Below are positions 1-5,213 of a stretch of 6,298 nucleotides of DNA, one piece after another. The stretch is taken from NCBI GenBank assembly GCA_046582565.1, contig JAYGED010000025.1:1-6298 (forward strand), in the 5' to 3' direction. Both the position numbers and the translations under genes were made by a program. Under the pieces are notes generated by a model, which was given only the letters and a program-made list of their open reading frames with translations, ran no database searches and was not told where the DNA came from. The number at the start of each line of letters is the position of its first letter. Position 1 is the stretch's first letter. This DNA is from JAYGED01 sp046582565 (lineage in GTDB: Bacteria; Pseudomonadota; Alphaproteobacteria; JAAXGF01).

Positions 1-62
1 TTTGGAAGAAGAGGTTCGATGACCGACCATTCGAAGTCCGTCAGATCGTAGCGTCCGCCCAT
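1..62 (-). CDS. IS5-family transposase, N-terminal 20 residues only
   Basis: The minus strand from ATG at 62 reads MGGRYDLTDFEWSVIEPLLP and then leaves the window. The pattern R-Y-x-L-T/S-D-x-E-W-x-x-I-x-P-L-L-P is the typical beginning of IS5-family (DUF4096-type N-terminus) DDE transposases, which cut and paste their own element. A Shine-Dalgarno match GGGAG (plus-strand ctccc at 70-74) lies 7 nt upstream of the ATG, supporting the start. The DDE catalytic residues would lie outside, so it cannot be said whether the transposase is intact. The gene points away from the LapG-like gene to its right. The family call is strong despite the short piece, because the motif is distinctive; the subgroup cannot be assigned. 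Confidence 0.75.
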   Translation of the reverse strand, partial: MGGRYDLTDFEWSVIEPLLP

Positions 63-120
63 GTCTATGCTCCCACTGTTTGGAAGCTTGAATCACATAA
101 CGGGGGTTTTGTGAATCCCT
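1..120 (-). mobile_element. 5' end of an IS5-family insertion sequence (partial, cut by window edge)
   Basis: The transposase start at 62 and about 58 bp of non-coding sequence to its right look like the left end of an IS5-type element whose body lies outside the window. Reading the minus strand inward from about 120, the sequence begins GGGATTCACAAAACCCC, a plausible terminal inverted repeat, and the motif TGAATC occurs twice on the plus strand (89-94 and 112-117). The exact element boundary is a guess, because the other terminus and the target duplication are not visible. If the end is near 120, the element abuts the leader of the LapG-like gene. Presence of an IS is fairly sure; the right boundary is not. 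Confidence 0.6.
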
Positions 121-171
121 TTTATGAGTACATGGCCTAGATTTATCGAAATAAGAACATTCGGTGTAATA

Positions 172-852
172 GTGCCTCGTACGCGCAAGACAACAAAATG
201 TTCCCGACTGACTGGCCTCGCTCTGGCCGGCTTCGTCGTGGCTTTGTTCGCCTTATCCGATGGGGCCTCGGCGGCGGCAACGCCGGTCTATCCGAAACTG
301 TTCGGAACCAAAGAGAAAAGTTCGAAAAATCTGAAACCATTCCCCAAATGGACCGGCGTTCTTACGCGCTTTTTCAAGGATACGGGCTTGCCCGAAGGAA
401 GCTGCGAAGACACGACCTTTAACAAATGCCATCTCGCTTACTGGGGTGAATTTATCGAGAAGCTGACCGACGCCACGCCCATGGAGCAGCTCAGAAGCAT
501 CAATACCTATATGAACGAAGCGACCTACATCACCGACCCGCGCAACTACAGCAAAAAGGACTACTGGGCAACGCCGAAGCAGTTCTTCGACCACGACGGT
601 GACTGCGAGGATTACGCCATCGCCAAGTTCACCTCGCTCCGCGCGCTGGGCTGGGACAATGACCATATACGCATCATTGTGCTGCAGGACCTCAACCTCA
701 AAATCGCCCATGCGGTACTGGTGGCCTATGTGGAGGGCGAAGCCTGGATACTCGACAACCAGCTAAAACAAATCGTCACCGCCGATACTATTCACCACTA
801 CCGCCCGTTTTTCTTCCTGAATGAGAACGGCTGGTGGATACATCGACAATGA
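172..852 (+). CDS. Exported transglutaminase-like cysteine protease (BTLCP / LapG-like)
   Basis: The protein matches the bacterial transglutaminase-like cysteine proteinase family (PF06035), whose best-known member, LapG, is a calcium-dependent periplasmic protease that clips large surface adhesins under control of the c-di-GMP receptor LapD. Counting from an upstream ATG at 124 (242 codons), the Cys-His-Asp triad is Cys161 in GDCEDYA, His196 in IAHAVL and Asp211 in ILDNQ; the 15-residue His-Asp spacing fits LapG. The acidic residues flanking the Cys (D160, E162, D163) sit where LapG binds calcium. A signal peptide is clear: basic RTRKTTKCSR, hydrophobic LTGLALAGFVVALFAL, then a likely cut after ASA. 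I prefer the GTG at 172, which places the basic segment at the N-terminus; the codons from 124 to 171 are AT-rich and extend past a normal signal peptide. Neither start has a good ribosome site. No LapD or adhesin gene is visible nearby, so the substrate is unknown. Confidence 0.85.
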   Translation: MPRTRKTTKCSRLTGLALAGFVVALFALSDGASAAATPVYPKLFGTKEKSSKNLKPFPKWTGVLTRFFKDTGLPEGSCEDTTFNKCHLAYWGEFIEKLTDATPMEQLRSINTYMNEATYITDPRNYSKKDYWATPKQFFDHDGDCEDYAIAKFTSLRALGWDNDHIRIIVLQDLNLKIAHAVLVAYVEGEAWILDNQLKQIVTADTIHHYRPFFFLNENGWWIHRQ

Positions 853-875
853 ATTGAGATCGCTGTTCGGCTGAT

Positions 876-915
876 CCACATGTGGAAACGGCTTGCCGTT
901 CAGCAAGCCGTCCAC
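876..915. terminator. Strong hairpin between convergent genes, possible bidirectional transcription end
   Basis: ACGGCTTGC (888-896) and GCAAGCCGT (903-911) form a perfect 9-bp stem with a 6-nt loop. GTGG (882-885) and CCAC (912-915) can extend it by 4 bp across a 2-nt bulge. A separate perfect palindrome CCACATGTGG (876-885) overlaps the left foot. It sits in the 87-nt gap between the ends of the protease and the first bactofilin, which face each other, so a transcription-end role is reasonable. Neither side has a T-tract, so it is not a canonical intrinsic terminator. Confidence 0.45.
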
Positions 916-939
916 CAGTAACTCAATAGAGTAGGGAAA

Positions 940-1503
940 TTACCTCCCCAGGGGCTTGCTGCCCTGAGGTTTCAGGCCCGGTGAGGCGTCCGAGGGTTTG
1001 CTGTCGCCGCCGGTCACGGAAGGCTTCATGGAAGCAACGTTGACGTCGGACGATGGCTCGCTGGCCGCGGGTTTCGGCGTGGTTTCGCTTTTGGTGCCCG
1101 CCGAATCCTTGCGTTTGACCTTACCATCGATCACCGCACCGTCCTCGATGGACAGTGTCTGGTAATAGATATCGCCCTGGACGTTGGCGGATTTGGCGAT
1201 ACGCACCACTGAGGCGTTGATTTCACCATTGATACGGCCAAGGATATTCGACGTATCGGCATTGACCGAGCCGTTGATGTTGGCTTTTTCGCCGATGGTG
1301 ACAGTGCGGCTTTTGACGTCGCCCTCAACGCTGCCTTCAATCTGGATATCACCGCCCGATTGCAGATCACCGACAACTTTCATGTCGGCGCTGATGATCG
1401 ATGGCGCGGCGCTCGACTGAGCCTCCGATTTGCTGCTATCGGCGGCGCTATCCGCAGTGCCCGAACCGGCTTGATCCGCAGCGTCCTTCTCTTTACCAAA
1501 CAT
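940..1503 (-). CDS. Bactofilin (polymer-forming cytoskeletal protein), long-tailed paralogue
   Basis: Bactofilins are small beta-helical proteins that polymerise without nucleotide into membrane-associated filaments and act in cell shape, stalk formation or placement of wall enzymes. This 187-residue protein has the usual plan: a polar N-terminus (1-34, rich in Ala, Ser, Asp), a beta-helix core at about 36-130 and a disordered tail (about 131-187, rich in Ser, Pro, Lys). The core shows the repeating short-strand pattern with Gly turns, for example GDIQIEGSVEGDV, ANINGSVNAD, GRINGEI and AVIDGKV, starting with the common entry SIISADMKVVGDL. No membrane segment is present. The start is supported by AGGGAG (plus-strand 1510-1515) 6 nt upstream of the ATG. 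It lies 150 nt downstream of a second bactofilin gene on the same strand. The family is sure; the cellular role is not. Confidence 0.92.
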   Translation of the reverse strand: MFGKEKDAADQAGSGTADSAADSSKSEAQSSAAPSIISADMKVVGDLQSGGDIQIEGSVEGDVKSRTVTIGEKANINGSVNADTSNILGRINGEINASVVRIAKSANVQGDIYYQTLSIEDGAVIDGKVKRKDSAGTKSETTPKPAASEPSSDVNVASMKPSVTGGDSKPSDASPGLKPQGSKPLGR

Positions 1504-1536
1504 GGTCTTCTCCCTACAGGTCGAACATGAACACGT

Positions 1537-1553
1537 CAGCGCGAGAGGCGCTG
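1537..1553 (-). other. Leader hairpin upstream of the long-tailed bactofilin gene
   Basis: CAGCGC (1537-1542) and GCGCTG (1548-1553) form a perfect 6-bp stem around a 5-nt loop, about 33 nt upstream of the bactofilin start codon. It lacks a T-tract, so it is not an obvious terminator. The AT-rich stretch just upstream on the minus strand (about 1558-1575) could hold a promoter -10 region, but I cannot identify a convincing -35 box. Confidence 0.3.
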
Positions 1554-1617
1554 CGCAAAATTTAACCTATTAAACACCGATTCTTACCTTTTCTCCACTA
1601 TCCTTCACGGCCTTTGT

Positions 1618-1637
1618 AAAAACAGGCCGAAACCGGC
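1618..1637 (-). terminator. Weak candidate intrinsic terminator after the short bactofilin gene
   Basis: On the minus strand, downstream of the stop at 1654, GCCG and CGGC (plus-strand 1634-1637 and 1626-1629) form a short 4-bp stem with a 4-nt loop. It is followed by CTGTTTTTAC, whose run of five T is at plus 1618-1622. The T-run is right for a terminator but the stem is short, so partial read-through into the next bactofilin gene is likely. Confidence 0.35.
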
Positions 1638-1653
1638 GCCCATAGGGGGCTTC

Positions 1654-2061
1654 CTACCCTTTCGGGTCTTTATCGAAATAACTCGGCGGGCGCCATGGGC
1701 GGCGGCTTTCGAGTTTGGCGCCCGACTCAATTTCGATTTCATTATGGCTGATGGTGCCATCAACCGCGGCGCTTCTCGCCACCGACACCGTGCGCGCTTC
1801 GATTCGCCCGTGCACCGTGCCGGCGATATCGGCGTACTCGGCGGATATATCGCCCTTAACGACGCCCTCAGGCCCGACGACGACGCTGTGGCCATAAACA
1901 TCGCCGTTAACTTCGCCGTCAATATGCACCTCGCCAATGCCAGTCAAACTGCCGCCGACTTTTGTATCAACGCTGATGAAGGTCGACTCGGGGCCCATCC
2001 CGCGCATCTCTTCGCTGAGCGCCTTCGAGGGCGGAACATGACGTTCGGATTTTTGAAACAT
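1654..2061 (-). CDS. Bactofilin (polymer-forming cytoskeletal protein), short paralogue
   Basis: This 135-residue protein is a second bactofilin. The beta-helix core spans about residues 27-118, with the family's rhythm of short strands and glycine turns: TFISVDTKVGGSL, GEVHIDGEVNGDV, VVKGDISAEYADIAGTVHGRI and AAVDGTISHNEIEI. The N-terminus (1-26) is polar, with two Met residues (19 and 22) before the core, and the tail (119-135) is short, basic and proline-rich (RRPWRPPSYF), unlike the long Ser/Pro tail of the neighbour. It probably forms or modifies filaments together with that paralogue, as paired bactofilins do in Caulobacter and Myxococcus; this is inference from adjacency. I see no good Shine-Dalgarno sequence before the ATG at 2061. 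The EamA exporter gene ends 62 nt upstream on the same strand. No M23 peptidase, a frequent bactofilin neighbour, is within the window. Confidence 0.9.
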   Translation of the reverse strand: MFQKSERHVPPSKALSEEMRGMGPESTFISVDTKVGGSLTGIGEVHIDGEVNGDVYGHSVVVGPEGVVKGDISAEYADIAGTVHGRIEARTVSVARSAAVDGTISHNEIEIESGAKLESRRPWRPPSYFDKDPKG

Positions 2062-2098
2062 GGCAACTATGCAATCACTGGAACTCGTTTATCGCACC

Positions 2099-2104
2099 AG
2101 TATA
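2099..2104 (-). promoter_or_regulatory. Possible -10 box for the bactofilin genes, within a small palindrome
   Basis: The minus strand reads TATACT here, one mismatch from the TATAAT consensus, about 38 nt before the short bactofilin's start codon. A matching -35 box at normal spacing (CTGAAT) is poor. The box overlaps a 13-nt palindrome, TATAG-ACC-CTATA (2101-2113), that could be an operator or mere chance. It would let the bactofilin pair be transcribed separately from the exporter gene. Confidence 0.28.
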
Positions 2105-2123
2105 GACCCTATAGAGTTTCCAT

Positions 2124-2984
2124 TCAGTTAGAATCGTTTTCCGCAGAGCGGATAGTGATAAAACCCACCCCGGCAATGACGATGACCGCGCCCAGGGCGG
2201 TCACTGCGGTGATGGTCTCATCGAGAAGCAGTACGCCGCTGATCATCGTTGTGACGGGGAGCAGCATAAGAAACGGCATGACCTGGTTAACCCGGTAAAG
2301 GCCAAGCAGGCGATACCAGATGCCATAGCCTACCGCCGTCATCACCAGGCCGAGATAGATCACCACGCCCCAGACCAGCCAACCGGCGGCGGCCAGGGCC
2401 TCGACCTGGCCGTCCTCGAACAGATAGGACGAGACGAAAAGCTGGGGCGCCGCCCATACCGCGACCCAGGCGATCAGGGCAAAGCCGCCGACACCGTGCA
2501 CCGTCTTGATCATCACCTGGCCGATGGACCATGTCATGGCGCCGCTGGCCACCAGCAACACCGGCAGCATATCGCCGCGCAGGCGAGGCTCTCCGGCAAT
2601 CAGAACAACGCCGCCGAAGGCCAACACCATGCCGATGGCGCGCCGCCAGCCGATCCGGTCCTTGAGAAAAATCGCTGACAGCATCAAGGCGAACGGCACT
2701 TCGAGCTGCACCACGATAATCGCTGAGGAGACATCGAGGTCGACCAGGCCGGTGAAGGTCAGGCTGTACTGGATGGTGGCGCTGACCAGGGCGATCAGCG
2801 CGATGCGCACCATCATTCCCCGGGGCGGACGAACGAACCAGACCAGCACCAGGGCGGTCAGCGAAAAGCGCAAGGCCATTAGAAGGATAGGCGGGAACTG
2901 GCCGAGCGCCGCCTTGGCTAAAGTAAAGCCGAGCCCCCAAATGAGGGGGACTGACAGAGCGAGCAGGATATCGCGCGGCTTCAC
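2124..2984 (-). CDS. EamA/DMT-superfamily transporter (probable small-metabolite exporter)
   Basis: This 286-residue protein is an inner-membrane permease of the drug/metabolite transporter superfamily with the classic two EamA repeats (about residues 7-131 and 143-278) and around ten hydrophobic helices. Diagnostic segments are the first helix with PLIWGLGFTLAK, the loop PPILLMALRF after it, FLKDRIGWRRAIGMVLAFGG closing the first repeat, and VGYGIWYRLLGLY followed by LLLDETITAVTALGAVIVIAG closing the second. From memory the second repeat resembles E. coli EamA (YdeD), an O-acetylserine/cysteine exporter, but the substrate here cannot be read from sequence. The start is GTG, with GAGGAT 9 nt upstream; an in-frame TAG lies further upstream with no ATG between. 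It is divergent from the amidase gene across 102 nt and is followed by the two bactofilin genes on its own strand. Confidence 0.88.
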   Translation of the reverse strand: MKPRDILLALSVPLIWGLGFTLAKAALGQFPPILLMALRFSLTALVLVWFVRPPRGMMVRIALIALVSATIQYSLTFTGLVDLDVSSAIIVVQLEVPFALMLSAIFLKDRIGWRRAIGMVLAFGGVVLIAGEPRLRGDMLPVLLVASGAMTWSIGQVMIKTVHGVGGFALIAWVAVWAAPQLFVSSYLFEDGQVEALAAAGWLVWGVVIYLGLVMTAVGYGIWYRLLGLYRVNQVMPFLMLLPVTTMISGVLLLDETITAVTALGAVIVIAGVGFITIRSAENDSN

Positions 2985-3043
2985 GGATGAATCATCCTCA
3001 ATATCGGGGGATCGGCGACGGAAAGACTACGCGAGATATCCAT
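2981..3043 (-). CDS. Possible 20-codon leader ORF overlapping the exporter start
   Basis: A short ORF begins at ATG 3043 (MDISRSLSVADPPILRMIHP) and its TGA stop overlaps the exporter's GTG start as GTGA, the geometry seen in translationally coupled genes. There is no Shine-Dalgarno sequence before this ATG and the peptide resembles nothing I know. It may be chance in a 102-nt divergent intergenic region. Confidence 0.15.
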   Translation of the reverse strand: MDISRSLSVADPPILRMIHP

Positions 3044-3086
3044 GATAGCGCTAGGCGCGGTTGTGCCAATCCCGTAATCTTCGGCG

Positions 3087-4499
3087 ATGACCGATCTTGA
3101 TCTTGCCTACACACCGGCCACCGAGCTTGCCCGCTGCATCGCAGCGCGCGAGCTTTCACCGGTTGAAGTGGTGGAAAACAGTCTCGCGCGCATCGCGGAG
3201 GTCAATCCCACGCTCAACTGTTTCTGCTTCACCTTCGAGCAAGAAGCGTTGGAAAAAGCCCGCGCCGCCGAGAGCGCCGTGGCCGACGGCAAGCCGCTCG
3301 GGCCGTTGCACGGCGTTCCCATCGCCATCAAGGATCTGACGCCGACCAAGGGCAAGCGCACCACCTTGGGGTCATTCAGTCACGAACATTGGGTGCCGGA
3401 CTATGACGCGGCGATCGTTGATAAGCTGCTCGCCGCCGGCGCCATCATGGTCGGCAAGACCAACACGCCCGAGTTCGCCTATTCGAGCTTCACCGAGAGC
3501 CCGCTGTGGGGCATCACCCGCAACCCGTGGAACCCCGAACGCTCGCCCGGCGGCTCCTCCGGCGGTTCCGGCGCCGCCGTGGCCTCGGGCTGTGTGCCGC
3601 TGGCCGAGGGCTCGGACATGGGCGGCTCGGTGGGCATCCCGGCGGCGCTCTGCGGCATTGCCGGGCTCAAGCCGAGCTTCGGCCGCATCCCGTTCGATAT
3701 ACTGCCCAGCCAGTTCGACCAGATCTCCCACTTCGGCCCCCTGGCGCGGACCATCGGCGATATCGCCCTGTTCCTGTCGGTCGCCCAGGGGCCGGACGAA
3801 CGCGATATTCAAAGCCAGAAGCCGGCGCTCGATATCCCGATCCCGCCGCCCTGCGACTTGGCCGGCATGTCCCTCGCCCTCTGTCCCGATCTCGGTTATT
3901 ACGCGCTCAACGGCGAGGTCGAGGCCAATCTCCACGCCGCCGCCGAGGCGCTCCGCGAGGCCGGGGCTGAGGTTGTCGAGGTCGAACTCGATTGGGATCT
4001 GTCGATCAACCGCGCCTGGTACGATCACTGGGGGGTCTATCTCGCCGCCTTCTTCGGCCATCTGCTCAAGGACTGGCGCGACAAAATGGATCCCAATGTG
4101 GCGGCGCTCATGGACAAGGGCCTGGCCATGAGCGCGGTCGATTTCAAGCGGCTTGAGTTCATTCGCACCAAGCAATGGCAATCCCTGGCGCCGATCCTGA
4201 CTCGCCATGACGCGCTGATCTGTCCGACCATGGCCCAGCCGGCGAAGCCCGTAGGCGGCAGCGACTCCGATGTCACCGTCGACAAGAACGACGGCCGCTT
4301 CCACGGTTATGACATGACCGAGCTGTTTAATTTCGTCAGCCAGTGCCCGGCATTCTCCGTGCCCTCGGGCTTCACCGCCGACGGCTTGCCCACGTCGTTG
4401 CAGATCATCGCCCGGCGCTTCGATGACAACGCGGCCCTGCGCATCGGCGCCGCCCTGGAGAAGTTCCGCCCCTGGGCCCATAAACGCCCGCCAATTTAA
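3087..4499 (+). CDS. Amidase-signature family hydrolase
   Basis: This 470-residue protein belongs to the amidase-signature family (PF01425), which hydrolyses C-N bonds of amides through a Ser-cisSer-Lys triad. The triad is visible: Lys82 in PIAIKDLTPTKG, Ser157 in SPGGSSGGSGAA and the nucleophile Ser181 in EGSDMGGSVGIP. The 24-residue spacing between the two serines equals that of fatty-acid amide hydrolase. The family's C-terminal part is also present: DALICPTM (375-382) and a conserved PAFSVPSGFTADGLPTSLQI segment (421-440). The motif normally reads GGSIR(I/F)P; here the Arg is Gly183. GatCAB partner genes are absent, so this is more likely a stand-alone catabolic or detoxifying amidase than GatA; the substrate is unknown. 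No signal peptide is visible. The ATG at 3087 is the first start after an in-frame TAA (3075-3077), but it lacks a clear ribosome site. It is divergent from the EamA exporter, which hints at shared control at most. Confidence 0.92.
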   Translation: MTDLDLAYTPATELARCIAARELSPVEVVENSLARIAEVNPTLNCFCFTFEQEALEKARAAESAVADGKPLGPLHGVPIAIKDLTPTKGKRTTLGSFSHEHWVPDYDAAIVDKLLAAGAIMVGKTNTPEFAYSSFTESPLWGITRNPWNPERSPGGSSGGSGAAVASGCVPLAEGSDMGGSVGIPAALCGIAGLKPSFGRIPFDILPSQFDQISHFGPLARTIGDIALFLSVAQGPDERDIQSQKPALDIPIPPPCDLAGMSLALCPDLGYYALNGEVEANLHAAAEALREAGAEVVEVELDWDLSINRAWYDHWGVYLAAFFGHLLKDWRDKMDPNVAALMDKGLAMSAVDFKRLEFIRTKQWQSLAPILTRHDALICPTMAQPAKPVGGSDSDVTVDKNDGRFHGYDMTELFNFVSQCPAFSVPSGFTADGLPTSLQIIARRFDDNAALRIGAALEKFRPWAHKRPPI

Positions 4500-4507
4500 C
4501 TCTATGC

Positions 4508-4524
4508 GGTCATCTTTGATGACC
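4508..4524 (+). terminator. Hairpin just after the amidase stop, weak terminator candidate
   Basis: GGTCATC (4508-4514) and GATGACC (4518-4524) form a perfect 7-bp stem with a TTT loop, 8 nt after the amidase stop. The following bases (TGCGTTCAAG) are not a T-tract, so it may act in mRNA 3'-end protection or with Rho rather than as an intrinsic terminator. Confidence 0.35.
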
Positions 4525-4569
4525 TGCGTTCAAGCGTCCATATCTATGTATAGACAAGAATGGGGCTCA

Positions 4570-4602
4570 CGCCGGGTAAGCCGGCGGCCCGCAGTCGCGG
4601 GC
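4570..4602. other. Two adjacent GC-rich hairpins between convergent genes
   Basis: CGCCGG (4570-4575) pairs with CCGGCG (4581-4586), and directly next to it GCCCGC (4587-4592) pairs with GCGGGC (4597-4602). They lie just beyond the stop codon (4611-4613) of the leftward small membrane-protein gene and face the amidase end. A role in ending one or both convergent transcripts is plausible, but no T-run follows on either strand. Confidence 0.35.
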
Positions 4603-4610
4603 TGGTATAA

Positions 4611-4940
4611 TTACGAGAACAGCAGAACCGCCAGCAGCGCCACTACCACCAGCACGGTCAGCGCGCCGATGATGCGGCCAATGAGGCTGGGCTTCTCTAT
4701 ATCGTCGTCCAGGGAAAGGCGGCGCTTGCTGCGTTTGTTGGGGCCGGCGACGAAGGCGAAGTACCAGCGCAACATCGGGATCACACCGCGCAGGTCGACC
4801 CTGTGGCCGTCCCATCTTTCGCCGCCGAAAGCGGTCCGGATGGCGGCCCGTTGTTCGTCGGTGAAACTATTCGCCACATCGCTCGGGATGCGCTGGTTGA
4901 AGGCGCGCTCGAAACGGTCGGGATATTCGTTTTCGCTCAT
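4611..4940 (-). CDS. Small hypothetical protein with one C-terminal membrane segment
   Basis: I do not recognise this 109-residue protein with certainty. The first 85 residues are polar. The part at 46-75 (HRVDLRGVIPMLRWYFAFVA then GPNKRSKRRL) mixes an amphipathic or re-entrant hydrophobic stretch with a strongly basic cluster. Residues 87-108 (IGRIIGALTVLVVVALLAVL) form a single clear transmembrane helix ending at the C-terminus, with only about one residue beyond it. This suggests a tail-anchored inner-membrane protein with its bulk in the cytoplasm (basic residues on the inside). The ORF is preferred over overlapping frames because of its codon use, its soluble-then-membrane layout and its own ATG. 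The ribosome site is weak. Upstream, an AT-rich stretch (about 4965-4982) could hold a -10 box (TATTAT on the minus strand). The gene is separated from hsp20 by a terminator, so it is probably monocistronic. Confidence 0.7.
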   Translation of the reverse strand: MSENEYPDRFERAFNQRIPSDVANSFTDEQRAAIRTAFGGERWDGHRVDLRGVIPMLRWYFAFVAGPNKRSKRRLSLDDDIEKPSLIGRIIGALTVLVVVALLAVLLFS

Positions 4941-5015
4941 GGGCCTATCCGGTAGCGGCTTGATTTTTTAGATAATATCAAAACACGGGCGGCTTGTCGC
5001 AACACAGTTCGAAGG

Positions 5016-5050
5016 AATAAAAAGGGGCGCCCGCGAAACGGACGCCCCTT
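5016..5050 (-). terminator. Intrinsic terminator of the hsp20 transcript
   Basis: On the minus strand AAGGGGCGTCCG (plus 5039-5050) pairs with CGGGCGCCCCTT (plus 5022-5033) in a 12-bp stem with one mismatch and a 5-nt loop. It is followed at once by TTTTTATT (plus 5016-5023, partly within the stem foot). This is a textbook Rho-independent terminator in the direction of hsp20, about 165 nt past its stop codon. It also separates hsp20 from the downstream small membrane-protein gene. Confidence 0.8.
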
Positions 5051-5067
5051 GGAACCAGAGTTTGGGT

Positions 5068-5131
5068 TAGAGCATCATCCGATCAAGTTGAGTCGCTTTC
5101 AGCGACCCAATTGACGGATAAAGATGCTCTA
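5068..5131. repeat. Intergenic palindromic repeat, copy 1 (64 nt)
   Basis: The ends TAGAGCATC (5068-5076) and GATGCTCTA (5123-5131) are a perfect 9-bp inverted repeat. Inside, ATCCG (5077-5081) pairs with CGGAT (5115-5119), GTTG (5087-5090) with CAAT (5108-5111), allowing one G-T pair, and GTCGCT (5092-5097) with AGCGAC (5101-5106) around a TTC tip. It is thus an imperfect long hairpin. It has the same length and the same AGAGCA and CCGATCA motifs as the next unit, so the two are diverged copies of one family. Similar AGAGCA-ended intergenic palindromes are common in alphaproteobacterial genomes as far as I recall. Confidence 0.75.
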
Positions 5132-5143
5132 TCTTCTTAAAAA

Positions 5144-5207
5144 CTAGAGCAATTTTACCCGATCAGATTGAACCCTACTGGTTCAATCTAATCGGATATT
5201 GCTCTAG
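5144..5207. repeat. Intergenic palindromic repeat, copy 2 (64 nt)
   Basis: CTAGAGCAAT (5144-5153) and ATTGCTCTAG (5198-5207) are a perfect 10-bp inverted repeat. The inner arms 5159-5174 and 5180-5195 pair over 16 positions with one mismatch, around a CTACT loop (5175-5179). The unit ends 6 nt from the hsp20 stop codon, so it lies in the hsp20 3' untranslated region. It is the better-preserved of the two copies, which are separated by 12 nt. It could be a small non-autonomous mobile repeat or an RNA-stabilising 3' structure. Confidence 0.8.
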
Positions 5208-5213
5208 AAGGCT

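Noticed and set aside
1..87. Repeat of TTTGGAAG at 1-8 and 79-86 as IS terminal repeat copies
   Set aside because: The first copy lies inside the transposase coding sequence and the match is only eight bases, so chance is the simpler explanation.
124..171. ATG at 124 as the start of the LapG-like protease
   Set aside because: Not excluded, but it adds an AT-rich segment ahead of the signal peptide, sits a few bases from the probable IS end and has no good ribosome site; GTG 172 gives a standard signal peptide.
1744..2298. Plus-strand open frame (184 codons) across the short bactofilin and exporter end
   Set aside because: It crosses two well-supported genes on the opposite strand and has no family signature or ribosome site.
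2287..2940. Open frame of 217 codons overlapping the EamA exporter on the same strand
   Set aside because: It is a frame-shifted reading of the exporter with Arg/Pro/Gly-rich nonsense composition and no domain.
3372..4481. Long open frame (369 codons) antisense to the amidase gene
   Set aside because: It is a codon-bias shadow of the GC-rich amidase: low-complexity Gly/Ala/Arg/Glu composition, no recognisable domain, and the sense frame has a full catalytic triad.
5068..5207. CRISPR array
   Set aside because: There are only two units, each a self-complementary hairpin, with sequence divergence and a 12-nt gap; no direct repeats with unique spacers.
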